Positions 1 through 12,617 are shown, counted from the stretch's first letter. The stretch: 64,000 nt of DNA from Pseudomonas helvetica (GCF_039908645.1 NZ_CP150917.1:902501-966500), one strand, 5' to 3'. Translations and numbers: made by a program. Notes: generated by a model not told the origin, from the letters alone.

Positions 1-349
<349 letters not shown>

Positions 350-431
350 ATCGACGACATCAGCTGCTGCATAAGCTCCCACACGAATTGCTTGATTCAT
401 TGAAGAAGACGATTAGAAGCAGCCCGAAATT

Positions 432-508
<77 letters not shown>

Positions 509-542
509 ATTTTGCTTGTGTGGGAAACGCCTGTAGAAATAC

Positions 543-618
543 GGGGCCATAGCTCAGCTGGGAGAGCGCCTGCCTTGCACGCAGGAGGTCAACGGTTCGA
601 TCCCGTTTGGCTCCACCA
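543..618 (+). tRNA. alaT: tRNA-Ala (TGC)
   Basis: A 76-base cloverleaf with anticodon TGC in the loop CTTGCAC, T-loop GTTCGATCC and encoded CCA. It is the second spacer tRNA of the rRNA operon, 34 bases after tRNA-Ile. Confidence 0.97.
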
Positions 619-702
619 CTACTGCTTCTGTTGCATGAAAGCTTAGAAATGAGCATTCCATCGGTTCGATGGTGAATGTTGATTTCTAGTCTTTGATTAG
701 AT

Positions 703-716
703 CGTTCTTTAAAAAT
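703..716 (+). promoter_or_regulatory. boxA-like antitermination element
   Basis: The string CGTTCTTTAAAAA in the tRNA-Ala to 23S spacer resembles the rrn boxA (TGCTCTTTAACA in E. coli), which recruits NusB/S10 to prevent premature termination. Assigned from similarity and position only. Confidence 0.5.
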
Positions 717-833
717 TTGGGTATGTGATAGAAAGATAGACTGAACGTTACTTTCACTGGTAACGGATCAGGCTAAGGTAAAATTTGTGAGTAATTGCGA
801 ATTTTCGGCGAATGTCGTCTTCACAGTATAACC

Positions 834-852
834 AGATTGCTTGGGGTTATAT

Positions 853-856
<4 letters not shown>
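834..856 (+). other. 5' half of the 23S RNase III processing stem
   Basis: The 23 bases before and into the 23S start pair almost perfectly (one bulge) with positions 3739-3762 just after 23S. This is the long stem that RNase III cuts to release pre-23S rRNA. Confidence 0.75.
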
Positions 857-3738
<2,882 letters not shown>

Positions 3739-3743
<5 letters not shown>

Positions 3744-3762
3744 TATAACACCCAAGCAATCT
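3739..3762 (+). other. 3' half of the 23S RNase III processing stem
   Basis: GACCATATAACACCCAAGCA and the following bases are the reverse complement of 834-856, closing the 23S rRNA into a loop for RNase III. Confidence 0.75.
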
Positions 3763-3906
3763 GCATGCTTCGAGAGAAGAGCCAGATTGCGGTGTGTGAA
3801 GACGAAACGAACCGAAAGTTCGAGCTGCTCACAAACACCGAGATCTATCACATACCCATTCGCTGGAGCGTGATCTCGCAAGAGAATACGACCTGGCTGC
3901 CGAATT

Positions 3907-4022
3907 TCTTGACGACCATAGAGCATTGGAACCACCTGATCCCATCCCGAACTCAGCAGTGAAACGATGCATCGCCGATGGTAGTGTGGGGTTTCCCCAT
4001 GTGAGAGTAGGTCATCGTCAAG
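3907..4022 (+). rRNA. rrf: 5S ribosomal RNA
   Basis: A roughly 116-base 5S rRNA. The 5' end CTTGACGAC pairs with GTCATCGTCAAG at the 3' end to form helix I, and the conserved CCATCCCGAACTCAG loop is present. It lies about 165 bases after 23S and is followed directly by a terminator. Confidence 0.95.
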
Positions 4023-4033
4023 ATTAAATTCCG

Positions 4034-4066
4034 AAACCCCAATTGCGAAAGCAGTTGGGGTTTTGT
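4034..4066 (+). terminator. rRNA operon terminator
   Basis: An inverted repeat (AAACCCCAATTGC, loop GAAA, GCAGTTGGGGTTTT) with a T-rich tail directly after 5S rRNA. A strong intrinsic terminator with a stable GNRA-type tetraloop. Confidence 0.9.
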
Positions 4067-4170
4067 TTTGCCTGCGAGAAAGTTGATTCCGGAATCCGGA
4101 CAAATTTGCACAGTTATTTCTCGGCCAGAACACTAGAATAGGCCGGTCATTTTCAGAGCCCGAGCCCTTT

Positions 4171-4830
4171 ATGCCAGATTCGGTTGACGCCCCAGGGCTG
4201 TCAGATTTACCGCTGGACGACTTGGTGGCGTGTCATGAGTGCGATTTGCTGATGCGCAAGCCGCAACTCGCTCATGGCGAGAAAGCCCTATGTCCACGCT
4301 GTGGTTATGAGCTCTATGCCCACCGGCACAATGTCGTGGAACGTAGCCTCGCCTTAGTGATCGCCGCGCTGCTGTTGTATGTTCCGGCGAACTTTTTACC
4401 CATCATGCAACTCCATCTACTCGGGCAGTCGTCGCACGACACTGTCTGGAGTGGCGTCGTTGGCCTATTCGATACCGGGATGCAAGGCGTAGCGGTAGTG
4501 GTGTTTCTGTGCAGCATGGGAATCCCGTTGCTCAAGTTGCTCTGTCAGTTGTTGGTACTGCTGAGCGTTCGTTTTGATATAGGGCGCAGCTACGGCTTGC
4601 TGCTCTATCGCATTTATCACCATCTACGCGACTGGGGAATGCTCGAGGTCTATTTGATGGGCGTGCTGGTGGCCATCGTCAAACTGGCAGACCTTGCGTC
4701 GATAACGGTTGGCGTGGGTCTGGCGTGCTTTATCAGTTTGCTATTGGTACAGGTATTACTTGAGGTAGTGATGTCGCCTCATCAGATCTGGCAAGCGCTG
4801 TCAGGAGAGGATGCTCATGCGGGCAATTGA
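4171..4830 (+). CDS. PqiA/LetA-family membrane protein, first half
   Basis: 219 residues. A zinc-ribbon at the start (CHEC near residue 21 and CPRC near 42) is followed by four hydrophobic segments, the plan of one PqiA domain. E. coli PqiA and LetA (YebS) are single proteins of about 420 residues with two such domains; here each domain is its own gene, and this is the first. The family works at the inner membrane with an MCE protein to move lipids between membranes. Its end overlaps the next gene and the MCE gene follows, so the three form an operon. The Shine-Dalgarno site before ATG 4171 is weak, so the start is less sure than the function. Confidence 0.85.
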   Translation: MPDSVDAPGLSDLPLDDLVACHECDLLMRKPQLAHGEKALCPRCGYELYAHRHNVVERSLALVIAALLLYVPANFLPIMQLHLLGQSSHDTVWSGVVGLFDTGMQGVAVVVFLCSMGIPLLKLLCQLLVLLSVRFDIGRSYGLLLYRIYHHLRDWGMLEVYLMGVLVAIVKLADLASITVGVGLACFISLLLVQVLLEVVMSPHQIWQALSGEDAHAGN

Positions 4831-5440
4831 TGCAGGCATTCTGATTTGTATCGAATGCCATGAGCTTAACAAGCAGGAACCGGACACCGACGAGCAAACA
4901 TGTACTCGCTGTGGAGCACTGGTCCATGCGCGTCGCCCCAATAGTTTGATGCGCACTTGGGCGTTGCTGATTACTGCGGCGATTCTCTATATACCCGCTA
5001 ATGTGTTGCCGATCATGACCGTCAGTACATTAGGACAGGGTGAAGGCGATACCATCATGTCCGGCGTGATCACCCTGGTTCAGCACGGGATGTTTCCGAT
5101 TGCTGCCGTGGTGTTTGTCGCCAGTATTCTGGTACCGACCTTCAAATTGGTGGGCATCGCATTGCTGTTGTTTTCGGTACAGCGGCGTCAGCCTTTATCC
5201 GCACGGCAACGCATCGTGATGTATCGGTTTATCGAGTTCATTGGTCGATGGTCAATGCTGGATATTTTCGTGATCGCCATTCTGGTGGCGGTGGTGAACT
5301 TTGGTCGACTTGCCAGTATCGAGGCGAATCTCGGTGCGGTGGCTTTCGCCAGTGTGGTGATTTTAACAATGCTTGCTGCAGTAACTTTCGATCCCCGACT
5401 GATTTGGGATAACACGGAGTCGGACGACGACCATGACTGA
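4817..5440 (+). CDS. PqiA/LetA-family membrane protein, second half
   Basis: 207 residues. Like its neighbour it has a cytoplasmic zinc-ribbon (CIEC near residue 10, CTRC near 29) and four membrane segments, and shares the motif YIPANVLPIM with the upstream protein (YVPANFLPIM). ATG 4817 is preferred over ATG 4811 because AGGAGAGG lies 6 bases before it. The coding region overlaps the preceding gene by 14 bases and the MCE gene by 8, a sign of coupled translation. Together the two proteins likely stand in for one fused PqiA/LetA. No PqiC-type lipoprotein gene follows, which favours the LetAB pattern. Confidence 0.85.
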   Translation: MRAIDAGILICIECHELNKQEPDTDEQTCTRCGALVHARRPNSLMRTWALLITAAILYIPANVLPIMTVSTLGQGEGDTIMSGVITLVQHGMFPIAAVVFVASILVPTFKLVGIALLLFSVQRRQPLSARQRIVMYRFIEFIGRWSMLDIFVIAILVAVVNFGRLASIEANLGAVAFASVVILTMLAAVTFDPRLIWDNTESDDDHD

Positions 5441-7736
5441 TTTGCCTAAAGCTAAAACTCGACCGGCCTCGAACTGGTCGGCCATTTGGGTTCTGCCCCT
5501 GATCGCCTTGATGATTGGCGGATGGCTGGGCTGGCGTGCTTACAATGAGACCGGCATCGAGGTTCAGGTTCGCTTCGAAAGTGGCGAAGGCATTCAGGTC
5601 AACAAGACCGAAGTTGTCTACAAAGGTATGCCGGTCGGCAAGGTAAAAAGCCTGGCGCTGGATGACGAGGGAAAAACCCGCGGGGTTATCGCTACCATCG
5701 AAATGAACAAGGACGTCGAACAGTACCTGAAGACCAGCACGCGCTTCTGGCTGGTTAAGCCGAGCGTCACCCTGGCCGGGATTACTGGCCTGGAAACGTT
5801 GGTTTCAGGTAACTACGTGGCGATCAGCCCGGGTGAGGGTGAGCCAAGCCGCAAGTTCACCGCCTTGACCAAAGAGCCACCGCTGTCTGACTCCAAGCCA
5901 GGCTTGCACTTGACCATCAAGGCTGATCGTCTGGGTTCCCTGAACCGTGGCAGTCCGGTGTTCTATAAGCAGATCCAGGTTGGCCAGGTGAAAAGCTACC
6001 TGCTGTCCGAAGACCAGAGCACCGTCGAGATCAAAGTCTTTATCGAGCCTACCTACGCCAACCTGGTGCGCAAACATACGCGTTTCTGGAATGCCAGCGG
6101 GATCAGCATTGACGCCAACCTGTCAGGGGTGAAAGTGCGCAGCGAGTCGCTGGCCAGTATCGTTGCGGGCGGTATCGCCTTCGCCACGCCGGACAACCGC
6201 AAAGACAGCCCGCCCACCGATCCAAGCTTGCCGTTTCGTCTCTATGAAGACTTCGACGCCGCTCAGGCCGGTATTCGTGTCAAAGTGAAACTCAGCGACT
6301 TCGAAGGCCTGCAGGCCGGCCGCACACCCGTGATGTACAAAGGCATCCAGGTCGGTAACCTGAAAGCGCTCAAGATCGACCCGGACTTGTCCAGTGCCAC
6401 GGCCGAGCTGACCCTTGATCCACTGGCCGAGGATTATCTGGTGACCGGGACCCAGTTCTGGGTGGTCAAACCTTCAATCTCGCTGGCCGGGATCACCGGG
6501 TTGGAGGCGTTGGTCAAAGGTAACTACATTGCCGTGCGCCCAGGCGACAAGGGCGGCGCGCCGCAACGTGAATTTGAAGCCCGGCCGAAGCCGCCGCCGC
6601 TGGATCTGCGGTCTCCAGGTCTGCACCTGGTGCTGTTCACCGAAAACCTCGGTTCGCTGGAAGTCGGCAGCCCGATTCTCTACAAGCAGGTCAAGGTCGG
6701 GTCGGTGCAGAGCTATCAGTTCTCTCGTACCAAAAAGCAGTTGGTCATCGGTGTACACATCGAGAAGGAGTACGAAGGACTGGTCAACGCCTCGACGCGA
6801 TTCTGGAACGCCAGCGGAATTACCCTGACCGGTGGCCTCACCGGCGGGATTCAGGTCAAAAGTGAATCTCTGCAAAGCCTGATGGCCGGCGGTATTGCGT
6901 TCGAAACACCGAAAGCTACGGCGCCGTTGCAGAAGCGGATTCCGCGTTTCCGTTTGTTCGCCAACCGTGACGAGGCGAGCCAGAAAGGCGCTGTAGTCAC
7001 GATCAAAGTCGATCGTGCCGACGGTTTGCGTACCGGCACGCCGATTCGCTTCAAAGGTCTGGATGTCGGTAAGGTAGAAAGCGTCGACCTCAGTGATGAT
7101 CTGCAGTCGGTGCTGCTTACCGCACGCATCACCGAAGTGCCGGAGCGTATTGCTCGAGTCGGCAGCCAGTTCTGGGTGGTCAAGCCGGAGTTGGGCCTGA
7201 TCAAAACGTCCAACCTGGAAACCCTGGTCTCCGGGCAATACATCGAGGTTCAGCCCGCCGCGAAAAACCTTGGTCCACAGAAAAATTTTGTGGCACTGGC
7301 CAATCCTCCAGAGTCTGTCAAGGAAGAGGCCGGTCTGAGTCTGGTGTTGAGCGCCGCTCGCCGTGGTTCGCTGAAAACCGGCGTGCCGGTGACTTATCGT
7401 GAAATCACCGTCGGCAAAGTCACCGGCTATGAACTGGGTCAAACGGCGGATCGCGTGTTGGTCCACATCCTGATCGAGCCGAAGTACGCGCCGTTGGTAC
7501 GCAGCGGAACACGTTTCTGGAACACCAGCGGCTTTGGCCTGGACTTCGGGCTGTTCAAAGGCGCAACGGTGCGGACCGAGTCGCTGGAGACGCTGATCCA
7601 GGGCGGCATTGCGTTCGCTACTCCGGAAGGAGATCGCATGGGCAGTCCGGCACGGCCCGAGCAGACCTTCCCGCTTTTCGACAAGTTCGAAGATGAATGG
7701 CTGACCTGGGCGCCGAAGATTTCCCTCGGTAAATAA
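5433..7736 (+). CDS. Six-MCE-domain LetB/PqiB-like lipid transport protein
   Basis: 767 residues with one N-terminal membrane helix (about residues 15-33) and then six MCE/MlaD domains, beginning near residues 42, 157, 279, 395, 518 and 632. Odd domains share an FWVVKPS-type motif; even domains share FWNASG and a GGIAFATP ending. Family knowledge: MCE domains form hexameric rings that stack into a hydrophobic tunnel across the periplasm. E. coli PqiB has three rings plus a long C-terminal coiled coil, LetB (YebT) has seven rings and none. Six rings with only a short tail makes this closer to LetB, though it is usually annotated pqiB. It overlaps the upstream gene by 8 bases. Confidence 0.88.
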   Translation: MTDLPKAKTRPASNWSAIWVLPLIALMIGGWLGWRAYNETGIEVQVRFESGEGIQVNKTEVVYKGMPVGKVKSLALDDEGKTRGVIATIEMNKDVEQYLKTSTRFWLVKPSVTLAGITGLETLVSGNYVAISPGEGEPSRKFTALTKEPPLSDSKPGLHLTIKADRLGSLNRGSPVFYKQIQVGQVKSYLLSEDQSTVEIKVFIEPTYANLVRKHTRFWNASGISIDANLSGVKVRSESLASIVAGGIAFATPDNRKDSPPTDPSLPFRLYEDFDAAQAGIRVKVKLSDFEGLQAGRTPVMYKGIQVGNLKALKIDPDLSSATAELTLDPLAEDYLVTGTQFWVVKPSISLAGITGLEALVKGNYIAVRPGDKGGAPQREFEARPKPPPLDLRSPGLHLVLFTENLGSLEVGSPILYKQVKVGSVQSYQFSRTKKQLVIGVHIEKEYEGLVNASTRFWNASGITLTGGLTGGIQVKSESLQSLMAGGIAFETPKATAPLQKRIPRFRLFANRDEASQKGAVVTIKVDRADGLRTGTPIRFKGLDVGKVESVDLSDDLQSVLLTARITEVPERIARVGSQFWVVKPELGLIKTSNLETLVSGQYIEVQPAAKNLGPQKNFVALANPPESVKEEAGLSLVLSAARRGSLKTGVPVTYREITVGKVTGYELGQTADRVLVHILIEPKYAPLVRSGTRFWNTSGFGLDFGLFKGATVRTESLETLIQGGIAFATPEGDRMGSPARPEQTFPLFDKFEDEWLTWAPKISLGK

Positions 7737-7754
7737 CTCGCAACGGCAACCATA

Positions 7755-7789
7755 AAAAAGGCCGCGATCCATTGGATCGCGGCCTTTTT
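7755..7789. terminator. Bidirectional terminator
   Basis: Perfect inverted repeat AAAAAAGGCCGCGATCC / GGATCGCGGCCTTTTT with A and T runs on both sides. It lies between the convergent LetB-like and mksB genes and can serve both. Confidence 0.9.
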
Positions 7790-7811
7790 CGTTACGACGC
7801 CGGTAAAAGGA

Positions 7812-10652
7812 TCAGACCTCGTCCAGTTCCGGTTCAGTCGACTCAACGTTGACCGTCGCCTTCACCTCGTCATGCCGGCGAATGTACTTCCAGTCCGCCT
7901 CGTCGATGTAGATACCATGCGGCCCGCTGCCACCTTCCAGGTCGATGGCAACACTGGCGCAGACCTGCGGCTTCACACTGGCGAGGATCGGCACGAAGCC
8001 CAGCTGCAAGCTGGTTTCCAGCAAGGCGGCCTGGTTTTTCTCGTCGATGTCCGCGGCCTCGTCGAGGTAGTACGGCAAACGTACACGCCCGGCCTGGTCG
8101 CGGTCCATCAAGTGCAGCAACAAGTACATGTTGGTCAGCGCCTTGATGGTCATGGTGGTGCCGTTGGACGCCGCGCCATCGATGTCGGTGTGAATCACCG
8201 GCTGCCCGTTGACCTTAGTGATTTCGAATGCCAGTTCGAACAGGTCCTTCAGGCCCAACTGGTTGTGGTTCGCAGCCACCAACCGTGCCAGGTATTCCTT
8301 GGCTTCTTCGTTCTTATTGTCCTGATCGGCACTTTGACTCAGGTCGAACACCGACAGGGTTTCGCCTTCCTCATACTGACCTGCGCTGTGGATGATCTGG
8401 TCGATGTGCTTGAGGGCTTCCTTGTTCGGCGCCAGCACGATGCGGAAGCTTTGCAGGTTGGAGACCTGACGTTTGTTGATCTCGCGGTTGAACAGCGCCA
8501 GTTGGTGTTCAAGGCTGTCGTAGTCGCTGCGAATGTTGCGCAGGGTCCGGGCGATGTCGGTGACCGCCGCACGGCGGGCCTTGCCGAGGGTCAGGGCTTC
8601 GTCGGTGCGGTGCGCGTAAGCGTTGATCAGCAATTGCAGGCGACGCTCGACATCGTCTTCGCTGTCGAACTTGGCCACGCCCTTGAGGCGAACCTGCGCG
8701 TAAAGCGCTTCAATCTGCCCGTCGACACGCAGCAGGCCTTGCCAGCTGTCCTGATAGTCATTGAGCAGCGGCAGCAGGTTGTCCATGGAATCGTCGATCG
8801 GGTCCATGAACGGCGTACCGAACGGCAGGTCTGCCGGCAACAGCTGACGGCGGCGCAGGGCGTCGTCGAGAGTGCGTTGCTTGGCTTCCATGTCGCCGAT
8901 CTGCCGGCCGACCAGTTGCAGCTTGGCCGACAGTTGCTGGACGCGTTCGGTGAAGGCATCGCTGGAACGCTTCAACTCGTCCTGCGCAGCTTCCATTTGA
9001 GCCAGTTGCTCCAGCTTGTCGCCTTCCTCGGCGCTCAGGGTTTGCGAGCGGCGGAAGTCTTCCAGGGCTTTTTGCGCATCCAGCACTTGTTGGTACAGCG
9101 CTTCGGTCTGGGTCTTGCTGGCCGCGCGGTCCGCCACGACGGCCGCTTGGGTTTTCAGTTGCTTGAGTTCTTTGTCCAGGCGGTCTTTCTGATCACGCAG
9201 CGCGGCACGGTCGGCCAGGGCTTGCAGGGCCGGCGGCTCGATGTGCGACAGGTCGATGGACAGGCCCGGCACTTCGAAGCGCTCGCCCTTGAAGCCATCA
9301 AGGATCAGCTCCATGGATTTGACCCACTGGCCGTCTTCGTCCAGGGCAATGCCATGTTCGCCCAAGGGCAAGCTGAATAGCGCACTGTTGAACAGACGCA
9401 TCAGGCGTTCGACGTCCTGTTGCGAGAACTCTTCGCGCAAGCGGGCGTAGCTATTGTTGTCGGCGTGATCGAGTTGCTGCTTGACCGACTTCAGGCGTTT
9501 TTCCAGATCCCGCAGACGCTCTTCGAGGTCTTCGGCACTGAATTGACGGGACTGTGCCAGCGCACCGGCCAATTCATCATGTGCGTCCTTGGCGGCGAGC
9601 AGTTGCTGTTCAAGCACCTTGACGTCATCGACCAGGGCGAAGCGATGCTTGAGCACCGACAACTCGCCCAGCCAGCGCTGGATGCCGGTGATTTCGCGCT
9701 CCAGGCGCATCAGTTCCTGAGTACCGCCGCGCTGATCGTTTTGCAGTGCGTCCTGCTCGTTGCGGTAGTGTTCGGCCTGAATCGTCAGCTCTTCCTTGCG
9801 CGCGCTGGCGTAGTCCGACCAGGTGCCGAGCAACGAGTCGAGCAACGGTGAGATGCGGTGCAACTTGCCGCGCAGGATGTTGCGCTGGGTCACGCCGGCA
9901 GCAAGCGCTTCGACCAACGGGCCGGCGGTGACCAGCGAGTTGTAATCCTGCTCCATGCGGCGCACGTCGCGGAAGGCTTCTTCGCAGGCGGCAATGTAAT
10001 CGACACTGCCGGAACGCAGGCTGTGTTCAAAGGCATCGAGGAACAGTTGCTTGAGCTTGGCCGCAGTGATTTCGCGCATGTGCAGCAGGTTGATGAACAG
10101 TGCGCGGAAGGTTTTCAGGCTCTGCTCGCTGGTGGAGCGCAGCGGGATCAGCGTCAGGTCCAACGGGACCGACGTGTGGCCTCCGACCAGCAAGCGGCGC
10201 AATTCATCCGGCTTGAGTTCGTAGGCTTTCAGGCCTTCGCGCTCAAGGTTGGTGAACAGCTCTTTCTGGCGCAGGCAGGTATCGTTTTTCTGGTAATGGG
10301 CCAGGTCCAGTTTGCCCGCGTAGGCGAAAAACTGGTGACCGAACCCACCGCCCGGGCCACGTCCGACCACGCCAATCACGTGGGGACCGTGGGGCAGGGC
10401 GACTTCGACCAGGATGTAACTGGTGTCGGTGGCGAAATAGAAACGCCGCGATTGTTCAAGGCTGTACTTGCCGAAGCTCATGTCCGACATGCGCGCGAGG
10501 ATCGGGAACTGCAAGGCGTTGATCGAGGCGGATTTACCGAGGTTGTTCGCACCGTAGACTGACAGCGGCTCTTCCAGCGGGAACAAGCCGAGGCTGTAAC
10601 CGGCGGTGTTCAAAAGGGCAAAGCGGCGGATGCCGTAGCGTTCCTTGCTCAT
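7812..10652 (-). CDS. mksB: MksB, SMC-like ATPase of the MksBEF condensin
   Basis: 946 residues. The Walker A motif GANNLGKS is near residue 34. Long heptad-rich coiled coils fill about 270-720. The C-terminal head has a signature-like ASNGTTMTIKAL and a Walker B (LPYYLDEAADID). This is the layout of MukB-like condensins, shorter than MukB. Such proteins dimerise, bind the MksE/MksF kleisin pair and help fold and segregate the chromosome. It is last in a three-gene operon and its ATG overlaps the mksE stop (ATGA-type, 4 bases). No JetD/MksG nuclease gene is next to it, unlike Wadjet plasmid-defence operons. Confidence 0.9.
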   Translation of the reverse strand: MSKERYGIRRFALLNTAGYSLGLFPLEEPLSVYGANNLGKSASINALQFPILARMSDMSFGKYSLEQSRRFYFATDTSYILVEVALPHGPHVIGVVGRGPGGGFGHQFFAYAGKLDLAHYQKNDTCLRQKELFTNLEREGLKAYELKPDELRRLLVGGHTSVPLDLTLIPLRSTSEQSLKTFRALFINLLHMREITAAKLKQLFLDAFEHSLRSGSVDYIAACEEAFRDVRRMEQDYNSLVTAGPLVEALAAGVTQRNILRGKLHRISPLLDSLLGTWSDYASARKEELTIQAEHYRNEQDALQNDQRGGTQELMRLEREITGIQRWLGELSVLKHRFALVDDVKVLEQQLLAAKDAHDELAGALAQSRQFSAEDLEERLRDLEKRLKSVKQQLDHADNNSYARLREEFSQQDVERLMRLFNSALFSLPLGEHGIALDEDGQWVKSMELILDGFKGERFEVPGLSIDLSHIEPPALQALADRAALRDQKDRLDKELKQLKTQAAVVADRAASKTQTEALYQQVLDAQKALEDFRRSQTLSAEEGDKLEQLAQMEAAQDELKRSSDAFTERVQQLSAKLQLVGRQIGDMEAKQRTLDDALRRRQLLPADLPFGTPFMDPIDDSMDNLLPLLNDYQDSWQGLLRVDGQIEALYAQVRLKGVAKFDSEDDVERRLQLLINAYAHRTDEALTLGKARRAAVTDIARTLRNIRSDYDSLEHQLALFNREINKRQVSNLQSFRIVLAPNKEALKHIDQIIHSAGQYEEGETLSVFDLSQSADQDNKNEEAKEYLARLVAANHNQLGLKDLFELAFEITKVNGQPVIHTDIDGAASNGTTMTIKALTNMYLLLHLMDRDQAGRVRLPYYLDEAADIDEKNQAALLETSLQLGFVPILASVKPQVCASVAIDLEGGSGPHGIYIDEADWKYIRRHDEVKATVNVESTEPELDEV

Positions 10653-11350
10653 GCGTCGAGCTCCTGTTCTTCGGCAATGGCACGGGCCAGCGCATCTTCT
10701 TCGCTGTCTTCGGCAAAGTCACTAAGGTCCAGCGGATCATCGGTTTGCAGCAGTTTTTCGTCGCTGTCGTCATCGATCAGCACTGGCACCGGCAATGGCA
10801 GCACGCTGTGCAAGCTGGCGGCCAGGTCGCGGTCTTGCTGGACCGACAGGCAAACGTCGAGGAAACGGTGCATCGGCGGCAGGAAACGGTAGATGCCGTT
10901 CTCTTCGCTGGCGAACCCGAGCTGGGTCATGCGGCGCATGATCTTTTCTTCGAGTTCTTCGACGGTCTGCACTTCGGCCTGAATGAACAGGTCGCGGTAT
11001 TTTTCCAGCAACGACGGCAGTTCATCGCGACCGAGGCTGCCGCCATCAAGCACGGCAATCGGATCGCGGCCCTGGTCAGCCAGATGCTCGACGAGGATGA
11101 AGGTGAACAGTGCCAGGCGCTGGGCGGTCTTGTTCACCGCTGCAGCGGCGAGGTCCGGCACAAAGTAGTAGAAACCACGGGTGTCGCAGACCAGTTCAAA
11201 CCCCAGGGCCTTGAACAGCGTGCGGTACTGGTCCTGAAAGTTCGACAGCTGCGCGTAGAGTTCAGGATCGCGACGGCTGACGTGGTAGCCCTTGAACAGC
11301 TCGCGAAAGATCGGCGCCAGCTGAGACAGTTCGGATAGATCAAGATGCAT
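10649..11350 (-). CDS. mksE: MksE, condensin accessory subunit
   Basis: About 233 residues from the preferred ATG at 11350 (protein starts MHLDLSELSQ); an upstream in-frame ATG at 11383 would add 11. Named from its position between kleisin-like mksF and SMC-like mksB and from its size, typical of MukE/MksE winged-helix subunits. The C-terminal 50 residues are strongly acidic, also typical. It overlaps mksF by 11 bases and mksB by 4, so the three products are likely made in fixed ratio. Confidence 0.85.
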   Translation of the reverse strand: MHLDLSELSQLAPIFRELFKGYHVSRRDPELYAQLSNFQDQYRTLFKALGFELVCDTRGFYYFVPDLAAAAVNKTAQRLALFTFILVEHLADQGRDPIAVLDGGSLGRDELPSLLEKYRDLFIQAEVQTVEELEEKIMRRMTQLGFASEENGIYRFLPPMHRFLDVCLSVQQDRDLAASLHSVLPLPVPVLIDDDSDEKLLQTDDPLDLSDFAEDSEEDALARAIAEEQELDA

Positions 11351-12617
11351 TAGATGTGCTCGCAGAATTCTCGGGCGCGTCATCGCGGGCCGAGAGCAGG
11401 GCGAAGGAGCGCAGGCTGACCTGGTGCTCGTGAGTGTGGTAATCGCGGCGTTCCAGGCGCTCGCGCTTGAAGCGTTTTTCCCGCGACAGACGGGAGAACC
11501 AGTACAGCAACTCGTCGGTCGCGCCGTCCGGTTCCTGTTCCAGCAGCCAGGTCATCAAATCCGGCATCGGCAGCGCGTCTTCGCAGCGTTCGAGCATTTC
11601 CCGAACGGTGCGCGGTGCCCGCGGGGCTTCGCCTTTTTGGGTTTTGTGGGCCTTGGGGAAACGTGCCGGTTTTGGCTCGAAACGCGCCAGTGCATAAACG
11701 TAGGCTTCGACCTGACTGGCGCTGCCGAGGAAGGTACTTTGCGGGCGGGTGAACATCGGCATCGCCGCTTGTGGCACTGCGTCGATGCCCTTGCGGCGGA
11801 TCATCGACAGCGCCAGCGCCGCGCCACGGGTTACGGCGTTGTGCCGACGGGCCTCTTCACGCAGCGGCAGCAACAGCTCGCGAGCATGACGCAAGGTCAG
11901 TTGGGCGCTGGTCTGCATTTCGAGGATGCGCGCGTGGGTGCGCAGCAGCATGTCGTCGTCGACCAGGTGGCCGAGGCGCTGTTGTTCGCTGAGCATGCGC
12001 AGCAGCACGTTTTCAACCTTGCGCACGCCTTGCTCGAAGGCGCCGTCGGCGTTGACCAACTGAATCATCGGCTCGACGTATTCGTCCCATGTCGCCAGCA
12101 CTTCGGCATAACGCTGACGCAGCGGAATCTGCCGGTCGCTGGTCTTGGCCCGCTCGGCAACGGCCACCAGGGCTTGTTCGTCGTTGGCGAGTTTTTTCAG
12201 GACATCGCGCACGCGCATGTCGAGCAAACGCAGCTGGCGTGCCAGATCATTGCCGTCGCGGATGTCGAAAGCGTCCTGAATGTAACCGGCCAGCCGCTCC
12301 AGATGGCGCAGGTAGGCTTCGATTTCCAGGCACAGGCCCAGACGGTGCTCACGGCGCAGGTAGGCGAGGAAGTCGTGAATCTGCGCGTTGAGCTCAAAAC
12401 GGTTCGGGCTTTTGGCCACCGGAACCAGAATGTCGAGGCGGATCCACACGTCCAGCAGGCTGGTGATGTCCTGTGGCGTGCTGTCCAGTTGCTGGGCGGC
12501 CAGCTGTGAGCGCAGTTCGTTGAGGCTCAGGGTGCCTTGGTCGAAGTGCTCGCACAAAGGCTCCAGAAGTGCCCAGTGTTCGGCGAGGGCGCGCAAGACG
12601 CGCTTGGGTTCGATCAT
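11340..12617 (-). CDS. mksF: MksF, kleisin-like condensin subunit
   Basis: About 425 residues from ATG 12617 (protein starts MIEPKRVLRALAEHW). The open frame runs further upstream, but the extra part has non-coding character and overlaps the divergent promoter region. MksF is the MukF-type kleisin: an N-terminal winged helix, a helical middle part (about 150-300) and a C-terminal winged helix that contacts the SMC head. It is first in the operon mksF-mksE-mksB and diverges from holD. No strong Shine-Dalgarno sequence was found before the chosen start. Confidence 0.85.
   Translation of the reverse strand: MIEPKRVLRALAEHWALLEPLCEHFDQGTLSLNELRSQLAAQQLDSTPQDITSLLDVWIRLDILVPVAKSPNRFELNAQIHDFLAYLRREHRLGLCLEIEAYLRHLERLAGYIQDAFDIRDGNDLARQLRLLDMRVRDVLKKLANDEQALVAVAERAKTSDRQIPLRQRYAEVLATWDEYVEPMIQLVNADGAFEQGVRKVENVLLRMLSEQQRLGHLVDDDMLLRTHARILEMQTSAQLTLRHARELLLPLREEARRHNAVTRGAALALSMIRRKGIDAVPQAAMPMFTRPQSTFLGSASQVEAYVYALARFEPKPARFPKAHKTQKGEAPRAPRTVREMLERCEDALPMPDLMTWLLEQEPDGATDELLYWFSRLSREKRFKRERLERRDYHTHEHQVSLRSFALLSARDDAPENSASTSNAS

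Noticed and set aside
6474..7772. 432-codon minus-strand frame opposite the LetB-like gene
   Set aside because: Antisense by-product of the MCE repeats and runs into the terminator.
7872..9380. 502-codon plus-strand frame opposite mksB
   Set aside because: Gln/Val/Leu-rich shadow of the coiled-coil coding region; lacks a ribosome site and overlaps a certain gene.
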